This document shows positions 25,739 to 36,609 of a stretch of DNA of 64,000 nt, piece by piece. The position numbers were made by a program, and so were the translations under genes. The notes below the pieces were generated by a model. It made no database searches. It was not told the origin of the DNA and worked only from the letters and a program-made list of their open reading frames with translations. The stretch's first letter is position 1; the number at the start of each line of letters is the position of its first letter. The DNA is from Microplitis mediator (Eukaryota > Arthropoda > Insecta > Hymenoptera > Braconidae), in NCBI RefSeq assembly GCF_029852145.1, contig NC_079975.1, forward strand, positions 8,866,001 to 8,930,000, in the 5' to 3' direction.

Positions 25739-27376
25739 TATATTTTGATATATTAACTATTGTAATATCAACATTTTTCAAAACAAATTTGTTTCAAACT
25801 TAAAAAATTTTTTTAACAATTTACTTTCATCCATAATTTGAACGAACAATTTTTTACCAAATTTTTTTGAGGTTATTTTTTCGCAAAGATATTGAGAAAG
25901 AATATATTTATAAATATATAGACTTTTTTTTTGCAAGATTCAGTAGCCATACCATCAGAAAAATATAATTCTTTGAAAATTATATTATTGTTGGTTTCAA
26001 ACAACAAAATAATCACATTGAGTAATTTTAAAGTAATTAAAGCATTTATTTATTCAGAAATATTTACATTATTTTTTTAAATTCTTCTGAATAAATACAT
26101 TTAGTTAATTACATGCATACTTTTATCGAGTTCATGGTAAAATATTAATTTGTACAATTTCCATATTTTGTTTATGATAATTAAAAAGCTTACTCCATTA
26201 TTACAATATATATACAATCTGTTGTTTTGTATAATCAAATATAAAAGCAGTATTTATAAACATTATGTAGTATAAAGATTTTTTTGCTTTATATCTTATT
26301 GTCGATTAAAATTAAAACTCATTAATGAAACAATCTTTAAAAGTATTTTATTAACTAATTTACGAATGATGAAACAAATTAACGATTAAATTGAAAAAAA
26401 AAAAAAAAAAAGCATTTGTTACATTAATAGTTTTATAAAACAAAAAAAAAATAGTTATTTATCTAAGCATAAATATAATGACGTAATTTCTTTTATATTC
26501 ATTTGTTGTCGCGTTGACGAGTACAAAAATATAATAAGATAAAATCACAAAAGTACGAATTTAACTTTCAAACGAGGACGGGAATACTGAAATAGTTAAA
26601 GATTAAGATATTCTATACTCGACATTATTACTATTTATGTATAATAAAAAGTGAATGGTTAAGGAACAGTCTAAATGTGTTTTATTACATTCCAGGACGT
26701 ACTAAAAGTTTTTGAACGTTATCATATTTAGCTATAAATATATTTTAAAACATATTCACACTAAGATTTTATCATAAATTTAAAAAAAAAATTGTTTTCA
26801 TGTATTCTAAACTTTTGATGAGAAATAAATATGAAAATTATACGAATGAATAAAACTTCACTAACGATAAATTTAAATACAAAGTTAACGTTTTTAATCA
26901 AACGCATCTAAAAATAAATTTGTTTTTATAAAGAATTAAATAATGAAACATAAAGTAAAAGACTTATTACCCGTTCACTTTTCAGGGGGTGAGATCAAAC
27001 CGCATAAATTGATAAATGAAATAAAAAATATTTTTTTTTGGGGTTTAAAATATTAGATAATGAAATTTTAATTTGAAGACTAATGTTGATAGTTAATTAT
27101 TATTAATTTTTTAAATGAGATCGTTGGGTGTATCTATAGTAGTACACTAAAAGTTGTAATGTCCCATTACTCGATCAACAAATGGCCTCATATTCGCTCA
27201 AACACAATATCAATTGAACCATGACAAATTTATTGACTTAGAGAATAATTTATAAAATATATTACTTTATTTAATTTCCACAAATTTAAAATATATATTG
27301 AATACCTTATAATTATAACAATTATTGAAGAATTTAACTGAACCTAAATTTAATCACACGAATAAACTTAATTAAC

Positions 27377-27499
27377 ATACGAAAAGAATATATATCCGGG
27401 CAAATCTGGAATATGTCCATAGATGCAACATATATATAAATATATGCCTCATATATGCAGATTTGCCCAGATATATCCGGATATATATTTTTTTCGTAT
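27377..27499. repeat. short palindromic element, copy of 10493-10624
   Basis: ATACGAAAAG...TTTTTTTCGTAT with CCGGGCAAATCTGG and AGATTTGCCCAGATATATCC inside. Near-perfect palindrome. Confidence 0.85.
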
Positions 27500-27724
27500 G
27501 GGAAAGTAAAGACCTTGCTTAAAAATCGGATAGATTCTTAGAGCTGTATGTATAAGGCCCTATACTTAACTATAGCACTTTTCATAGAACTCATTCATTC
27601 TTATAAAATTTCTATAGGAATTTTTGAGAATCTAATGGATTTTATTAGATTTTCTAACCAGGGGAATAGCCGGCTCAGCTTGATTTTGAAAACAGCTAGT
27701 TAATTTGAATTTATATTAAATCAG

Positions 27725-27806
27725 GAGACACGGTAGTGTCTCGCGCCAAGTACACGTTCAAACTGTATATGTGTGAAGTGTCATGGCGCGAGCCTACCGT
27801 GTATCT
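27725..27806. repeat. hairpin with GAGACACGGTAG arms
   Basis: Arms GAGACACGGTAG...CTCGCGCCA and TGGCGCGAG...CTACCGTGTATC face each other across a loop of about 35 nt. Confidence 0.7.
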
Positions 27807-27913
27807 ATACCGTAGACATAGTGGTTATAAAATACTTTGATATGTCATATTCTAATATATTTAAATTCACAAATAATTATTTATCATGAGTGTAAAATTG
27901 AGAAATTCATAAG

Positions 27914-28424
27914 CATATCGATACTGCCATTCTAATACGTCGTATCCCACAAAATTTGACATTTGCACTTTTTTTTTTTAAATGGAACCATTGTAACAAT
28001 GTGCAGGTTATGTAAAAATTTTAGAGGTCAAATTGTTTATTTGGTATTTTTAAATAAATATTATAATATTTCGTATCTTACACGCAGACTTTCGCGCATT
28101 TTAATATGTCGCATCCCACATTCGCATAGGTTCAGTCACGCTTCATATTTTTAATTTTAAGTTAATTTTAACGAAGCTATTAACGATATAAGTAAAAAAG
28201 TAATTACGCATAATTTTTTACTTTTCTTATAGCATATAATTCAAAATTATTTATTCACTACAAATGCCTGTATTTTATGAAAAACATGAAAATAAATTTG
28301 TAGGTTATACCAATGTAAACATAATACAAATAATTTTCTTTGCCGACCGTGAAACGTTTTTATCAACTCCTGAAAAATTTCCCAAATGTGGGATACGACA
28401 TATTAGAATGGCAGTATCGATATG
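27914..28424. repeat. MITE with CATATCGATACTGCCATTCT ends
   Basis: The left end CATATCGATACTGCCATTCT (then AATACGTCGTATCCCACA) is matched in inverse at the right (TGTGGGATACGACATATTAG, then AATGGCAGTATCGATATG). TIR of about 38 bp with very few mismatches, hence fairly young. Confidence 0.88.
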
Positions 28425-29308
28425 TAGAAAAAAAGGATTACTTGACGCAAGAGAAATTTCGCATTATGAAATGAAAAACAAAATTTCCTTAGGGCTAGAA
28501 AAAATTTCTCGCCCCAGAAAAATTTTCGTTTTCAATTTGTAATGCAAAAAATTTTTTCGGGTGAGTAAAAATTTTTTGCACCAAGAACTCCATTTTTTCC
28601 TGTGTACAATTTAAAACAATTTTTTTTTTATTTTTAGGATAAACACTAGCATGATATATATGTCTACTTTAGCCACATTTTATTTGAATAAAATATTTTT
28701 ATAATACAATCCTAAAAAACAAAAAAGACAATATATATATGGACATAACAGAAATTTTATAAACATATATGCAAGGACTCTTTTAATCCGCTTATTCTAT
28801 CGAATTTTATAAGTGCCCCATATACATTCCTGTTATTAGCATATCTTTACAGAGACCCCTGATGATTATTGTTATCATTATTTTATATTTTTTTCTTTCT
28901 ACAAGAAACATTCAAACTGCGATGCAAAATAGTCTAGAGAGCTTATGCGCGGTAACAGAGTACGGTGAAAATAAAAAATAAAAAATATATGGAAAGTTCT
29001 TTGAAAGCAAGTAGAGAGATTAGTGGTATGACGACCGCGTCACATTTTATACTCGAGGGAGTAGAGAGGGCGAGTGAATCAAAAACAATTGCCTCAAGAG
29101 AGTGATGGTGACAGAATTTTAAACGAGCTACGTTATCCTTGGATATGACACTATTATCTCCATCTCACGTTTCATTCTTGACAAATTATCTCTATAACAA
29201 AACTCAAAGATCTGTTTCTTTTCTCTTATCGCACTTGCATTATTATCATCCGAAACTAGTTAATGCAGCTGCATTAGAGATAAATAATATTATTTACATT
29301 TATATCAA

Positions 29309-29334
29309 ATTATTATTATTATTATTATTATTAT
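29309..29334. repeat. ATT microsatellite
   Basis: Uninterrupted TTA/ATT trinucleotide run. Confidence 0.9.
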
Positions 29335-29826
29335 CGGGGATTCATATACAACACTGACTAGTAATATATAGGATGACTATACATTTAGTGTTGACTACTG
29401 GCCTATTGTGCTACACAAAGTGTAGTAACATCTACTACTGTCGTTGGTTAAAACAACTCCTTGGTAAAAGACAGCTGCGGTTTTTACTACTCCACATCAT
29501 AAATTTTTATTTTTTATCCTTAATTTATTTATTAAATATATATTAATTGATATTTATTATTTTTCATGGTATTTAAAAAGTTTAAAAAATTTAATTTATA
29601 TCATATTGTTCGCACAAAGAGTTTTTAAAAATATTAAATTTGATTTGTAAATAATTAATTTGAAATGTCACACGCACAAAATTTTTGAAGTAGATTTTTT
29701 TTTCCATACGTCATGATATTTTTTTTCATTTAAAATTGTCTTTATGACAAATTAATTCTTGTATTACCAACATAGTTTCATTGAATATTAAGTTTTTGTT
29801 GATATAAAAAAATGTTGGAAAATCCA

Positions 29827-30546
29827 AAATTGCACACCTCAATCGCTCATTTTATTTTTAATCATTACTTTTATTTATTTGGTTTTATTATGAATTTTTA
29901 TTCAACTTTTAAATTATTAATTTGATTTTTTTATTTCTTAATTCCAGTTTAATTTTTTTTTTTTTTTCTATTAAAATTTTATTTAAATATCCCGCGTTTT
30001 GTTGTAGATGTCGCTTTTTTTTTCAATCCTACTGTTTTACGCTAGTGCTGCTGTCAGTAGTTGATGGGGAGAAAAAAAGAAAAAAAAATTTACTTTTGTA
30101 ATAATAACAATAGTAAAAATAAAAATGGCCGCTAAATTTTTCGTGAATAATCAGTCTTACGTTTTTGATTAATTACAATTAAACTAAAAGGATTTAGACA
30201 GTAATTTTCAATAGGGTTCTTGTGATAAAAAATACAAAGATAATAAAAAAAAAAGTTAGGCCGATTATCTGTGTCTATCGAGACTTATTTGGTTTACTAA
30301 GTTTCATACACGAAAATTGATAACTCGTGTCACTGGGATTAAAATAATTTATATTTAATGAATGGAATAATTAATCGACTTAAGATTGGGTCGAAATTAT
30401 TCTTTAATAAATTGTCTTCGTGTTAGTATACAATTTGACCCATTTTATTGTAATTAAAAGAGTATAGCGAAAATTTAATGTGAGTGAATGAGTCAAAAAA
30501 TTTAGAGCGACCATAAAGCACCCGCTTTCGCGCTTGAGGTGTGCAA
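29827..30546 (+). repeat. GCACACCTC-family element, intact
   Basis: Left CAAAATTGCACACCTCAATC; right CCCGCTTTCGCGCTTGAGGT followed by GTGCAA. Close to the reversed copy at 15600-15990. It may sit inside a larger element, since TAGTA/ACTCC-rich sequence flanks it on both sides. Confidence 0.8.
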
Positions 30547-31099
30547 TACAAGCACCTAATTTTAAATGTTAGAATTCACACATTCAAAGATGTAGTAATT
30601 ATAACTACAATTGTGGAGCTAGTACAACCACACAGTGGGGTAAAAAAGTTGAAGGTGGCGCTGTTGTTTTCGTTTGTCAGTCTTTTTACTCCACATTGGA
30701 GTAGATTTTACAAATTATGTGATATTGTGTACTAAAAACATAGTAATACCAAAAAATTCTTATAAAATTGTGTGGTTAAAGAAACCACAGGATGAGTTTT
30801 CCATACTACCTTGAGTAGTTACTGAGCCTACAAACTTTTACCCCAGTCGAATAATAAATAGAACTACTAAAGTAGAGATTAATCTTATACAGTGTCATTT
30901 ATGCTACTCCATTTGTCGATACGATGACCACAAAGTAGTTCAATTATTACTAGTTTAGTGTGGTAAATTTCACTCCAGTATTTCTTTACGTGTATCCTAA
31001 TTTTCGATTTATAATTAATTATAAACAATTATTACAAACTGAAATTAAAAATTTCATTAGATGACTGATCATCAAAGGTTGTACTACTAGAGCTAGCAA

Positions 31100-31520
31100 G
31101 AATCATGATCGAGTTTAGTCGCTCTACTGGAGAGTAACTTAAACTATCCCCAAGAAACACCACTGTTACTCCTTTCACTTGCTCTCATTTTATCTCCTCT
31201 CTCTTCATGAAACTTGCTTCGTCAGCCCGACCCCATCTACAAACGGGAAACGGAATTCAACTTCCTTCCTTTCGTAGCGAAGATTAATCTCGACGCGATA
31301 CCGGAACAACTCGACCCAATCTCACCACTGAAACCCGTTATGCTTCCGTCTCTTGCTAGCTCTTGGTTTCTTTTAGATCCTTACTTTATTTTTTTTCTTC
31401 GCCGTCTACTCTGAAAACCCTGTAGTCACAGATTTGAGTTTTAATTCAACAGGAACGACGCCGACATTCGGGCGCCTATTAACCTCTTTCAGTTTGAAAA
31501 GAATTTCTGTTGCTGATACC
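31100..31520. other. GC-richer stretch before exon E2
   Basis: Clearly higher GC than the surrounding intron, with CT-rich tracts (CTCATTTTATCTCCTCTCTC) and several CG dinucleotides. Frames are open for up to 66 codons but lack domain features. It could be an internal promoter, an alternative first exon or a conserved non-coding element. The sequence alone does not decide. Confidence 0.35.
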
Positions 31521-31665
31521 TCTCTCAAAATAACAATAAACTTTTATCAGTAGTTACAATCTCAAGTGATATTGTTAGATTGTTGATAGCTCAATAAACA
31601 TGTCGTGCCTCGTGATATTAGTAGTCTCACTATAGTTAATAAACATTATTAATATTTACTTGTAG

Positions 31666-31881
31666 ATCCTTGTAGTGCTGTCGAGTGCTCGGAACCAGAG
31701 GTCTGTCAACTGGACGCTTCACGACAGCCGGCCTGTCACTGCGGCGAACAATGTGGTCTTGAATTCTCACCGGTCTGTGGTAGCAATGGCAAGACTTACT
31801 CTAATGAATGCAGCCTAAGACAGGAATCTTGCAGATCTAGATTACCCCTGAGAAAGATCTACACTGGTGTATGCAGTTCTG
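31666..31881 (+). CDS. Agrn: agrin exon E2: follistatin/Kazal domain 2
   Basis: Acceptor ACTTGTAG, donor TCTG|GTAATA, 216 nt, phase 1 at both ends. The last G of E1 plus the first AT make Asp, giving DPC at the domain start. Ten cysteines are present: CSAVEC (C-x4-C), a short C3-C4 loop, CHC, then the Kazal core PVCGSNGKTYSNEC and a final GVC. The exon therefore encodes one whole FS domain of the secreted agrin array. An alternative donor at TGCA|GTTCTG would also keep the frame phase, but it is a weaker match to the donor consensus. The adjoining upstream DNA (31100-31520) is GC-richer than the surrounding intron. Confidence 0.92.
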
Positions 31882-32056
31882 GTAATAATTATACTGTTAT
31901 ATTTCATACTATACTTTATATGTTTCATATGTGCATTAATTATGCTTTAAATATATGTTTTAATAACCACATACACATGTCTCGAGTAAACTAACCGCAA
32001 TTATTTGATGATATACTTCATTAAAACTTGGGGAGAAAATTAATTTGTCGATGCAC

Positions 32057-33587
32057 AGGGTAGAAAATTTGCTATCTGTCACTAAACAGTATTGCGACAA
32101 TCACGATACTCTGTTAGCTATACTTCATATATATTGAAAGCTTTAGTCTGCCGTATCGCGATTATCAGGATTCAGACGAACGGATCCTGAATCGTAAGAT
32201 AGTATTACTATGATAGCGATTCCGTTTAATTATAATAACTATCTATAGATAAATGAGACTTTACAATTTATCTAATTTATATAGATAGATGGTACTCATA
32301 AAAATTTTAAGGGTGAAATAGATTAATTTCTATCTTAAACATTCAACCCAATTGTATTTTAAATTGAAGGTAATAATTGACACTGGCTTCAAAATTTTCA
32401 TCAGCTTTTCCAGATTCTATTCTATTAATTTATTTTTCACCCAATCGTCTATTACGCTGCCAATAATTAATTATTTAATAAACAATCACTGCATAATCAC
32501 TTCGCATTTGTACGTCAAAAAAAAAAGCAAGTGGGTTTAGGGACTTGGATATGAGTGGTGACGCTTGAGACGTGAATCGCGATTATCACGATCCTGTTCG
32601 CTACGGTAAGGAAACGTTAACTGACGACCGCTGTACATTTTAGTATATTTGCATTACCGTAAAATCGTTATGATAATTCAAGTTATTAATTTCAAAAGAA
32701 CTCACATTTTTATAAGTCCTTTTGGCTATAGGCTCTGATAAAACAAAACGATTTACTCAATTATGAATTTATACCTATGTAGTATTAAAACTGAATTCTT
32801 TTGAATCGTTGTTTTCAATCAGGGGAACCCATACAAAGTCGCCGAGCTTCGAAATTTTCCCATAGATCGACCGATGCCTGGTTTTCAATAATTGGCTAAT
32901 AAATGGCTAACTGGCCCGTGCATGGTAAATCATTGGCAGTCATCTTTTTGCTTATAAAAACGGCACACAGTTAACCGCCGTTCGTTGACCAACGGTTTGA
33001 TCGAGTGCTTTTGATACCAAGCTTTGGCCGATGATTGATTGCCACGATTGGCCAATACTTGCGACTGCCATGCTTGGCATACCGTTATCATCCGATATTT
33101 AGCCGATCTTCGGCCGATGCTTGAAAATTGGCAGCCATTCACGACCCAGTAATGGGCCGATTCTTTTTTTTTATGGGGGAGCTTCCTATAGCCAAAGTAG
33201 CATATGATTTTTTTTTCATTGCCAATCGTTTGGCAGACTTATTTTAGACCTAAAATTTGAAAAAAAAAAAAAAAATGGAAGCCTAAAGGACGTATGACTT
33301 AAATTATACACCTTTTTGGCTTTCAAAAATTTGTTTTTCTCAATTTTGAACCTTAAATAATTCTCTAAACCGGTTTGTAATAAAAAAAAATTATCCGCCC
33401 TTTTGGCTCTAGGAAGCTCCTTACAGCCAAAAGGGTGTATAAAAATATAAGTCATTTTGGAATTAGTAACGCGAAGTATTTCGAGTTTCATTAATATCAA
33501 TATTAGTATCGTGAAAAAGATATAACAGTTTAGTAACAGTCACAATACTACTTTAGCAATCCATTGAATAGCTACCACCACAATATT
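32057..33587 (+). repeat. dispersed 0.73-kb repeat, copy split by an insertion
   Basis: Matches 14060-14789. The match breaks at 32676 and resumes at 33475 (AGTATTT...ATCAATATTAGTATC). The break in an otherwise near-identical pair shows that 32677-33474 arrived after the two copies separated. Confidence 0.85.
32677..33474. repeat. inserted composite element (CCAAAAGGGTGTAT end)
   Basis: The right part has the AGCCAAAAGGGTGTATAAAA and GGAATTAGTAACGCG words also seen at 7190-7260, 10628-10760 and 55943-56529. An inner piece (32827-33179) starts ACCCATACAAAG, ends TTTTATGGGG and is filled with TTGGCCGAT-type words, so it looks like a separate nested MITE. Confidence 0.65.
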
Positions 33588-33723
33588 TTTTTATTCTTTC
33601 ATGTGCAATAAAATTTGACTATATGTGAACGCATCTGCGCTTGAGTAAATGAAGCTTCATGGATGTGTGGATTATGAATATAATATAATTTTAAATGTTT
33701 TTTATTTTTGTTATTGATTTCAG

Positions 33724-33965
33724 GTATCAATCCATGCGATGGTGCCAAATGTAGTGAAGTCGAGCAATGTGCAATCGACCGTTATGGCATCACGAAATGT
33801 GAATGCGGGCCAGAATGTGAGCCAGTAATGAAGCCAGTCTGCGCCAGAGGCGGTATTACATACAAATCTCTCTGTGAGCTCAAAAGGCATGCTTGCCTAA
33901 CTAAGAGTAACATTGAGGTCGCATATACGGGTACCTGCGGATCTCAAGGAGCATGTTCTGAAAAG
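33724..33965 (+). CDS. Agrn: agrin exon E3: FS domain 3 plus first cysteine of domain 4
   Basis: Acceptor TTTCAG, 242 nt, entered in phase 1 and left in phase 0. It encodes a full ten-cysteine FS domain (PCDGAKC, CECGPEC, VCARGGITYKSLCEL, TGTC) followed by GSQGACSEK, the start of the next FS domain. The open frame runs on to a stop at 33981, but the exon must end earlier. Ending it at AAG|GCAAGA, a GC donor, joins SEK to ICQWGAIC of E4 and restores the C-x4-C spacing found in every other FS domain here. The only nearby GT donor (G|GTACCT at 33939) would lose a cysteine and mismatch the E4 phase. Kazal position CARGG differs from the usual CGSDG. Confidence 0.9.
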
Positions 33966-34213
33966 GCAAGACAGATATTATAGCACATTCACATTCACTA
34001 GCTTATTTTCTCATCACTTTTTTTTTTTTCTTTTTTTTTTTTAATTCATGACAAGAAAAATTCTGTAACATTGAGTGTTTCATATAGAATAGAATAGTCT
34101 TTAGGGGTAGATAACTGCAGTGTCGTGTACTCAATATACAGCACTAATCTCAAAATTACTAACATGTCAAATGTTGAATATTAAATATAATCTCACAACT
34201 ATTTATTTTTTAC

Positions 34214-34402
34214 GATACTGGAGTTAGCTGACGACTAATAATTTTTGGATCGTTGTCAAAACGATAATTTAATCAAAAAAAATATTTAGAAAAATTGCAC
34301 CTATAGATTTTTTAATTTTCTACACGTGCATTTTTTATTTTTGTAGTTGATTTGTTGGAAAAAAAATCCGAAAATTTTTAATTGTCTGCTAACTTCTGGA
34401 TC
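34214..34402. repeat. foldback element with GATACTGGAGTTAGC end
   Basis: Left GATACTGGAGTTAGCTGAC and right GTCTGCTAACTTCTGGATC are inverted. A second copy is at 54564-54762. Confidence 0.75.
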
Positions 34403-35052
34403 ATTATTTTTTGTCAAACTAAAAAAAACTTTTCTGCTATTATTAATTTTTAATGATATATAATGTCATAATGAGTAATGATAGGACAATAGTTCACTTC
34501 AAAAAATTTTTTAAATGATTAAATACAAGTTACTTTCATCATAACCACGAAAATTTATAAATTTTCATAAAAAAAAAAAATAAATACTTAATTCGTTAAA
34601 AATCGACTGGATAAAAACTAAGTTCTATAAATAATTCTTATACTTGCATTGATATCATAGATTAAATATGATCATTTACTTACTGCATTTTGAATATTGA
34701 TTTTTAAATTAAAATAATTTTATTGTCAGTCACTTAATTTAAATTCATATTAAATTATAAAATACTTTGATGTCATATTATAATATATTTAGATTCACAA
34801 ATAATTAATCATCAATCATAATTTTTTTATAAAAATTATAGAAACGCATTAATCAGATAAAGTGAGCGACTAATGGCACTAATCGGCTTTAGGGTCTTTT
34901 ACCTTGCGTTAAATCCTTAAATTACATGCAATCTAATATCATAATTTTAATTCATCTATCTAATTATTTGATCTTTATTTTTACTATTTAAATTTTAATG
35001 AAGAAACTTATGAGTTTTAATAATACAGACATAAATTTTTTTTCCAAAAGTG

Positions 35053-35361
35053 CACTTTAATAATTAGGAGTGAATTCGCAGTGATTACAAATTTTATTTC
35101 AATCCAAATCCATTCCGTCACTCGGTTCCGGAGTAAAAAAAAACTCACTCCGCATACGGAGTAAATGGAAAGTTCGTCTTTTTAGCGGAGTGGTCTAGAT
35201 CTTATTTCAATCCACATTCACTCCGATTCTGAGTTTTGATATTAAAATAAACTCCCCTTTGGAGTAAATTTCACTTCGAGGGGAATAAATAAATAAATAG
35301 TCATCCGCTCCGCAATCACTCTGGATTTAACCCGCGTTCACTCCGAAAATTTTTTACAGTG
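35053..35361 (-). repeat. CACTGTAAAAA MITE (GGAGTGA family), uninterrupted
   Basis: Right end AATTTTTTACAGTG; the left end is decayed (GCACTTTAATAATTAGGAGT). The interior has repeated CACTCCG/CGGAGTGA words. It serves as the reference for the interrupted copies at 8481-9633 and 52786-55017. Confidence 0.82.
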
Positions 35362-36286
35362 CGTAAAACAAAAAAAAAGTAATAATGAATTTTGTATAAT
35401 TATTCGCTCTAGAATATTTTCAATACAGTTACCTAATTTCCATTGAAATTCAACAAATTTCTGGATAAAATTTACTGAAATTCCAGTCTAAAGTTTGTGA
35501 AATTCAGCAAATTTTTAGTTAAAGTTTATTCAATTTAACTGAGAAAAATTTTAAAATAAAAAAAATTGGCTTGACAATAAAAAAAAATGTAACTGTAAAA
35601 AAATAACAAAAGTTGAGAATAAAGTATTTCGTGACGATATTTCTAAATAAAATAAAGTACAGTAAAATCAATATTACAGATTCGCGCAGATCCGTTTATT
35701 TAAAAGCTATAAAGTTTTTTCAAAAATAATATTACTTTGCTAACAATAGAATATATACATAGATACATTTTAGATTGAACTTTATTTACTGGCTATCGTT
35801 CGTTTGTATAACGAACTCTACAATTCAGGAATTAATTAAATAAACTGCTTTAAAAGTCATGAATGAATTTTGAGATTATTATGCCAGGTCTAATTAGTAA
35901 AAAGTCGGGATTAACACAGTATATATAGATATAAACAATAAATAATTATGATTTTGAATAATATCCCGCAAATGTAGTTTTATCAAAGTCATACCATGTA
36001 TTCATAACAAGCAATTGAAAGGTCTGCTTTATTACCCACCTCTTATAACACGTGAATAAAATCAGAGACTTGAATCAAATTTTTTTTCACAAGTACCAGA
36101 AATGCAACGTGACTTGGAAGCTCTATTCGACATCATATACTTGATTCTTCTCTGTTTAGATATTTTTTATTTTCCTCATACTTTTACACTTTTTTCCTGT
36201 TCCTGATATGCATACGTATATATTTATGTAGATCTTTGAACTTGCATGGCTATTGATACATTTAAAACTGAATTTTCTATAAACAG

Positions 36287-36473
36287 ATTTGTCAGTGGGG
36301 AGCAATATGTGCGGAAAATGGGGATACTGCTATCTGTGAGTGTCCTACTTGTACAGTAGAATTCAATCCCGTGTGTGGCGACGATGGAATCAGCTATGGG
36401 AACGAATGTAAACTCAGATTGGAGGCTTGTCAACATCATAGAGAGATCAAAGTACTTTATCAGGGTCTCTGCA
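36287..36473 (+). CDS. Agrn: agrin exon E4: remainder of follistatin/Kazal domain 4
   Basis: Acceptor AAACAG, donor A|GTAAGTA (near-perfect consensus), 187 nt, phase 0 in and phase 1 out. It starts ICQWGAIC and carries nine cysteines; the tenth (first) cysteine comes from E3. The Kazal core reads PVCGDDGISYGNEC and ends with GLC. This is the only FS domain in the window whose N-terminal cysteine is supplied by the previous exon across a GC-AG intron. The C3-C4 loop and the CECPTC segment are compact. An antisense open frame overlaps this exon but is just its shadow. Confidence 0.92.
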
Positions 36474-36609
36474 GTAAGTATATATAATTAATTAAAAAGT
36501 ATAAAAGTTTATTAATAAAGCTCTAATTGGATTATTATTATCATATTCACGTTACAAAAAATAACAAACCAATAACAGAATAAGAAGAAAAAAAGTATTT
36601 GGAATATCC

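Larger units (their letters stand above)
21960..31665 (+). other. intron 1 (9.7 kb)
   Basis: Phase-1 GT-AG intron. It holds foldback elements at 22803-23060, 23644-23972, 25020-25738, 27377-27499, 27725-27806, 27914-28424 and 29827-30546, and an ATT microsatellite at 29309-29334. A GC-richer, pyrimidine-rich stretch at about 31100-31520 lies just before E2. I see nothing identifiable in 22000-22790, 24000-25010, 25750-27370 or 28600-29300 beyond AT-rich sequence. Confidence 0.8.
31882..33723 (+). other. intron 2 (1.8 kb)
   Basis: Phase-1 GT-AG intron with acceptor TGATTTCAG. Most of it is a second copy of the element at 14060-14789, here split by an 0.8-kb insertion (32677-33474). Only about 170 nt at the left and 130 nt at the right are non-repeat. 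Confidence 0.8.
33966..36286 (+). other. intron 3, GC-AG type (2.3 kb)
   Basis: Phase-0 intron beginning GCAAGA and ending ATAAACAG. The donor context AAG|GCAAG matches the strong exon-side pairing typical of GC-AG introns. It carries a small foldback at 34214-34402 and a MITE at 35053-35361. I see nothing else identifiable in it, including 34410-35040 and 35370-36280. Confidence 0.85.

Noticed and set aside
33916..33940. GT donor G|GTACCT as the end of E3
   Set aside because: It would remove the last cysteine of FS domain 3 and leave phase 1, which does not match the phase-0 start of E4.
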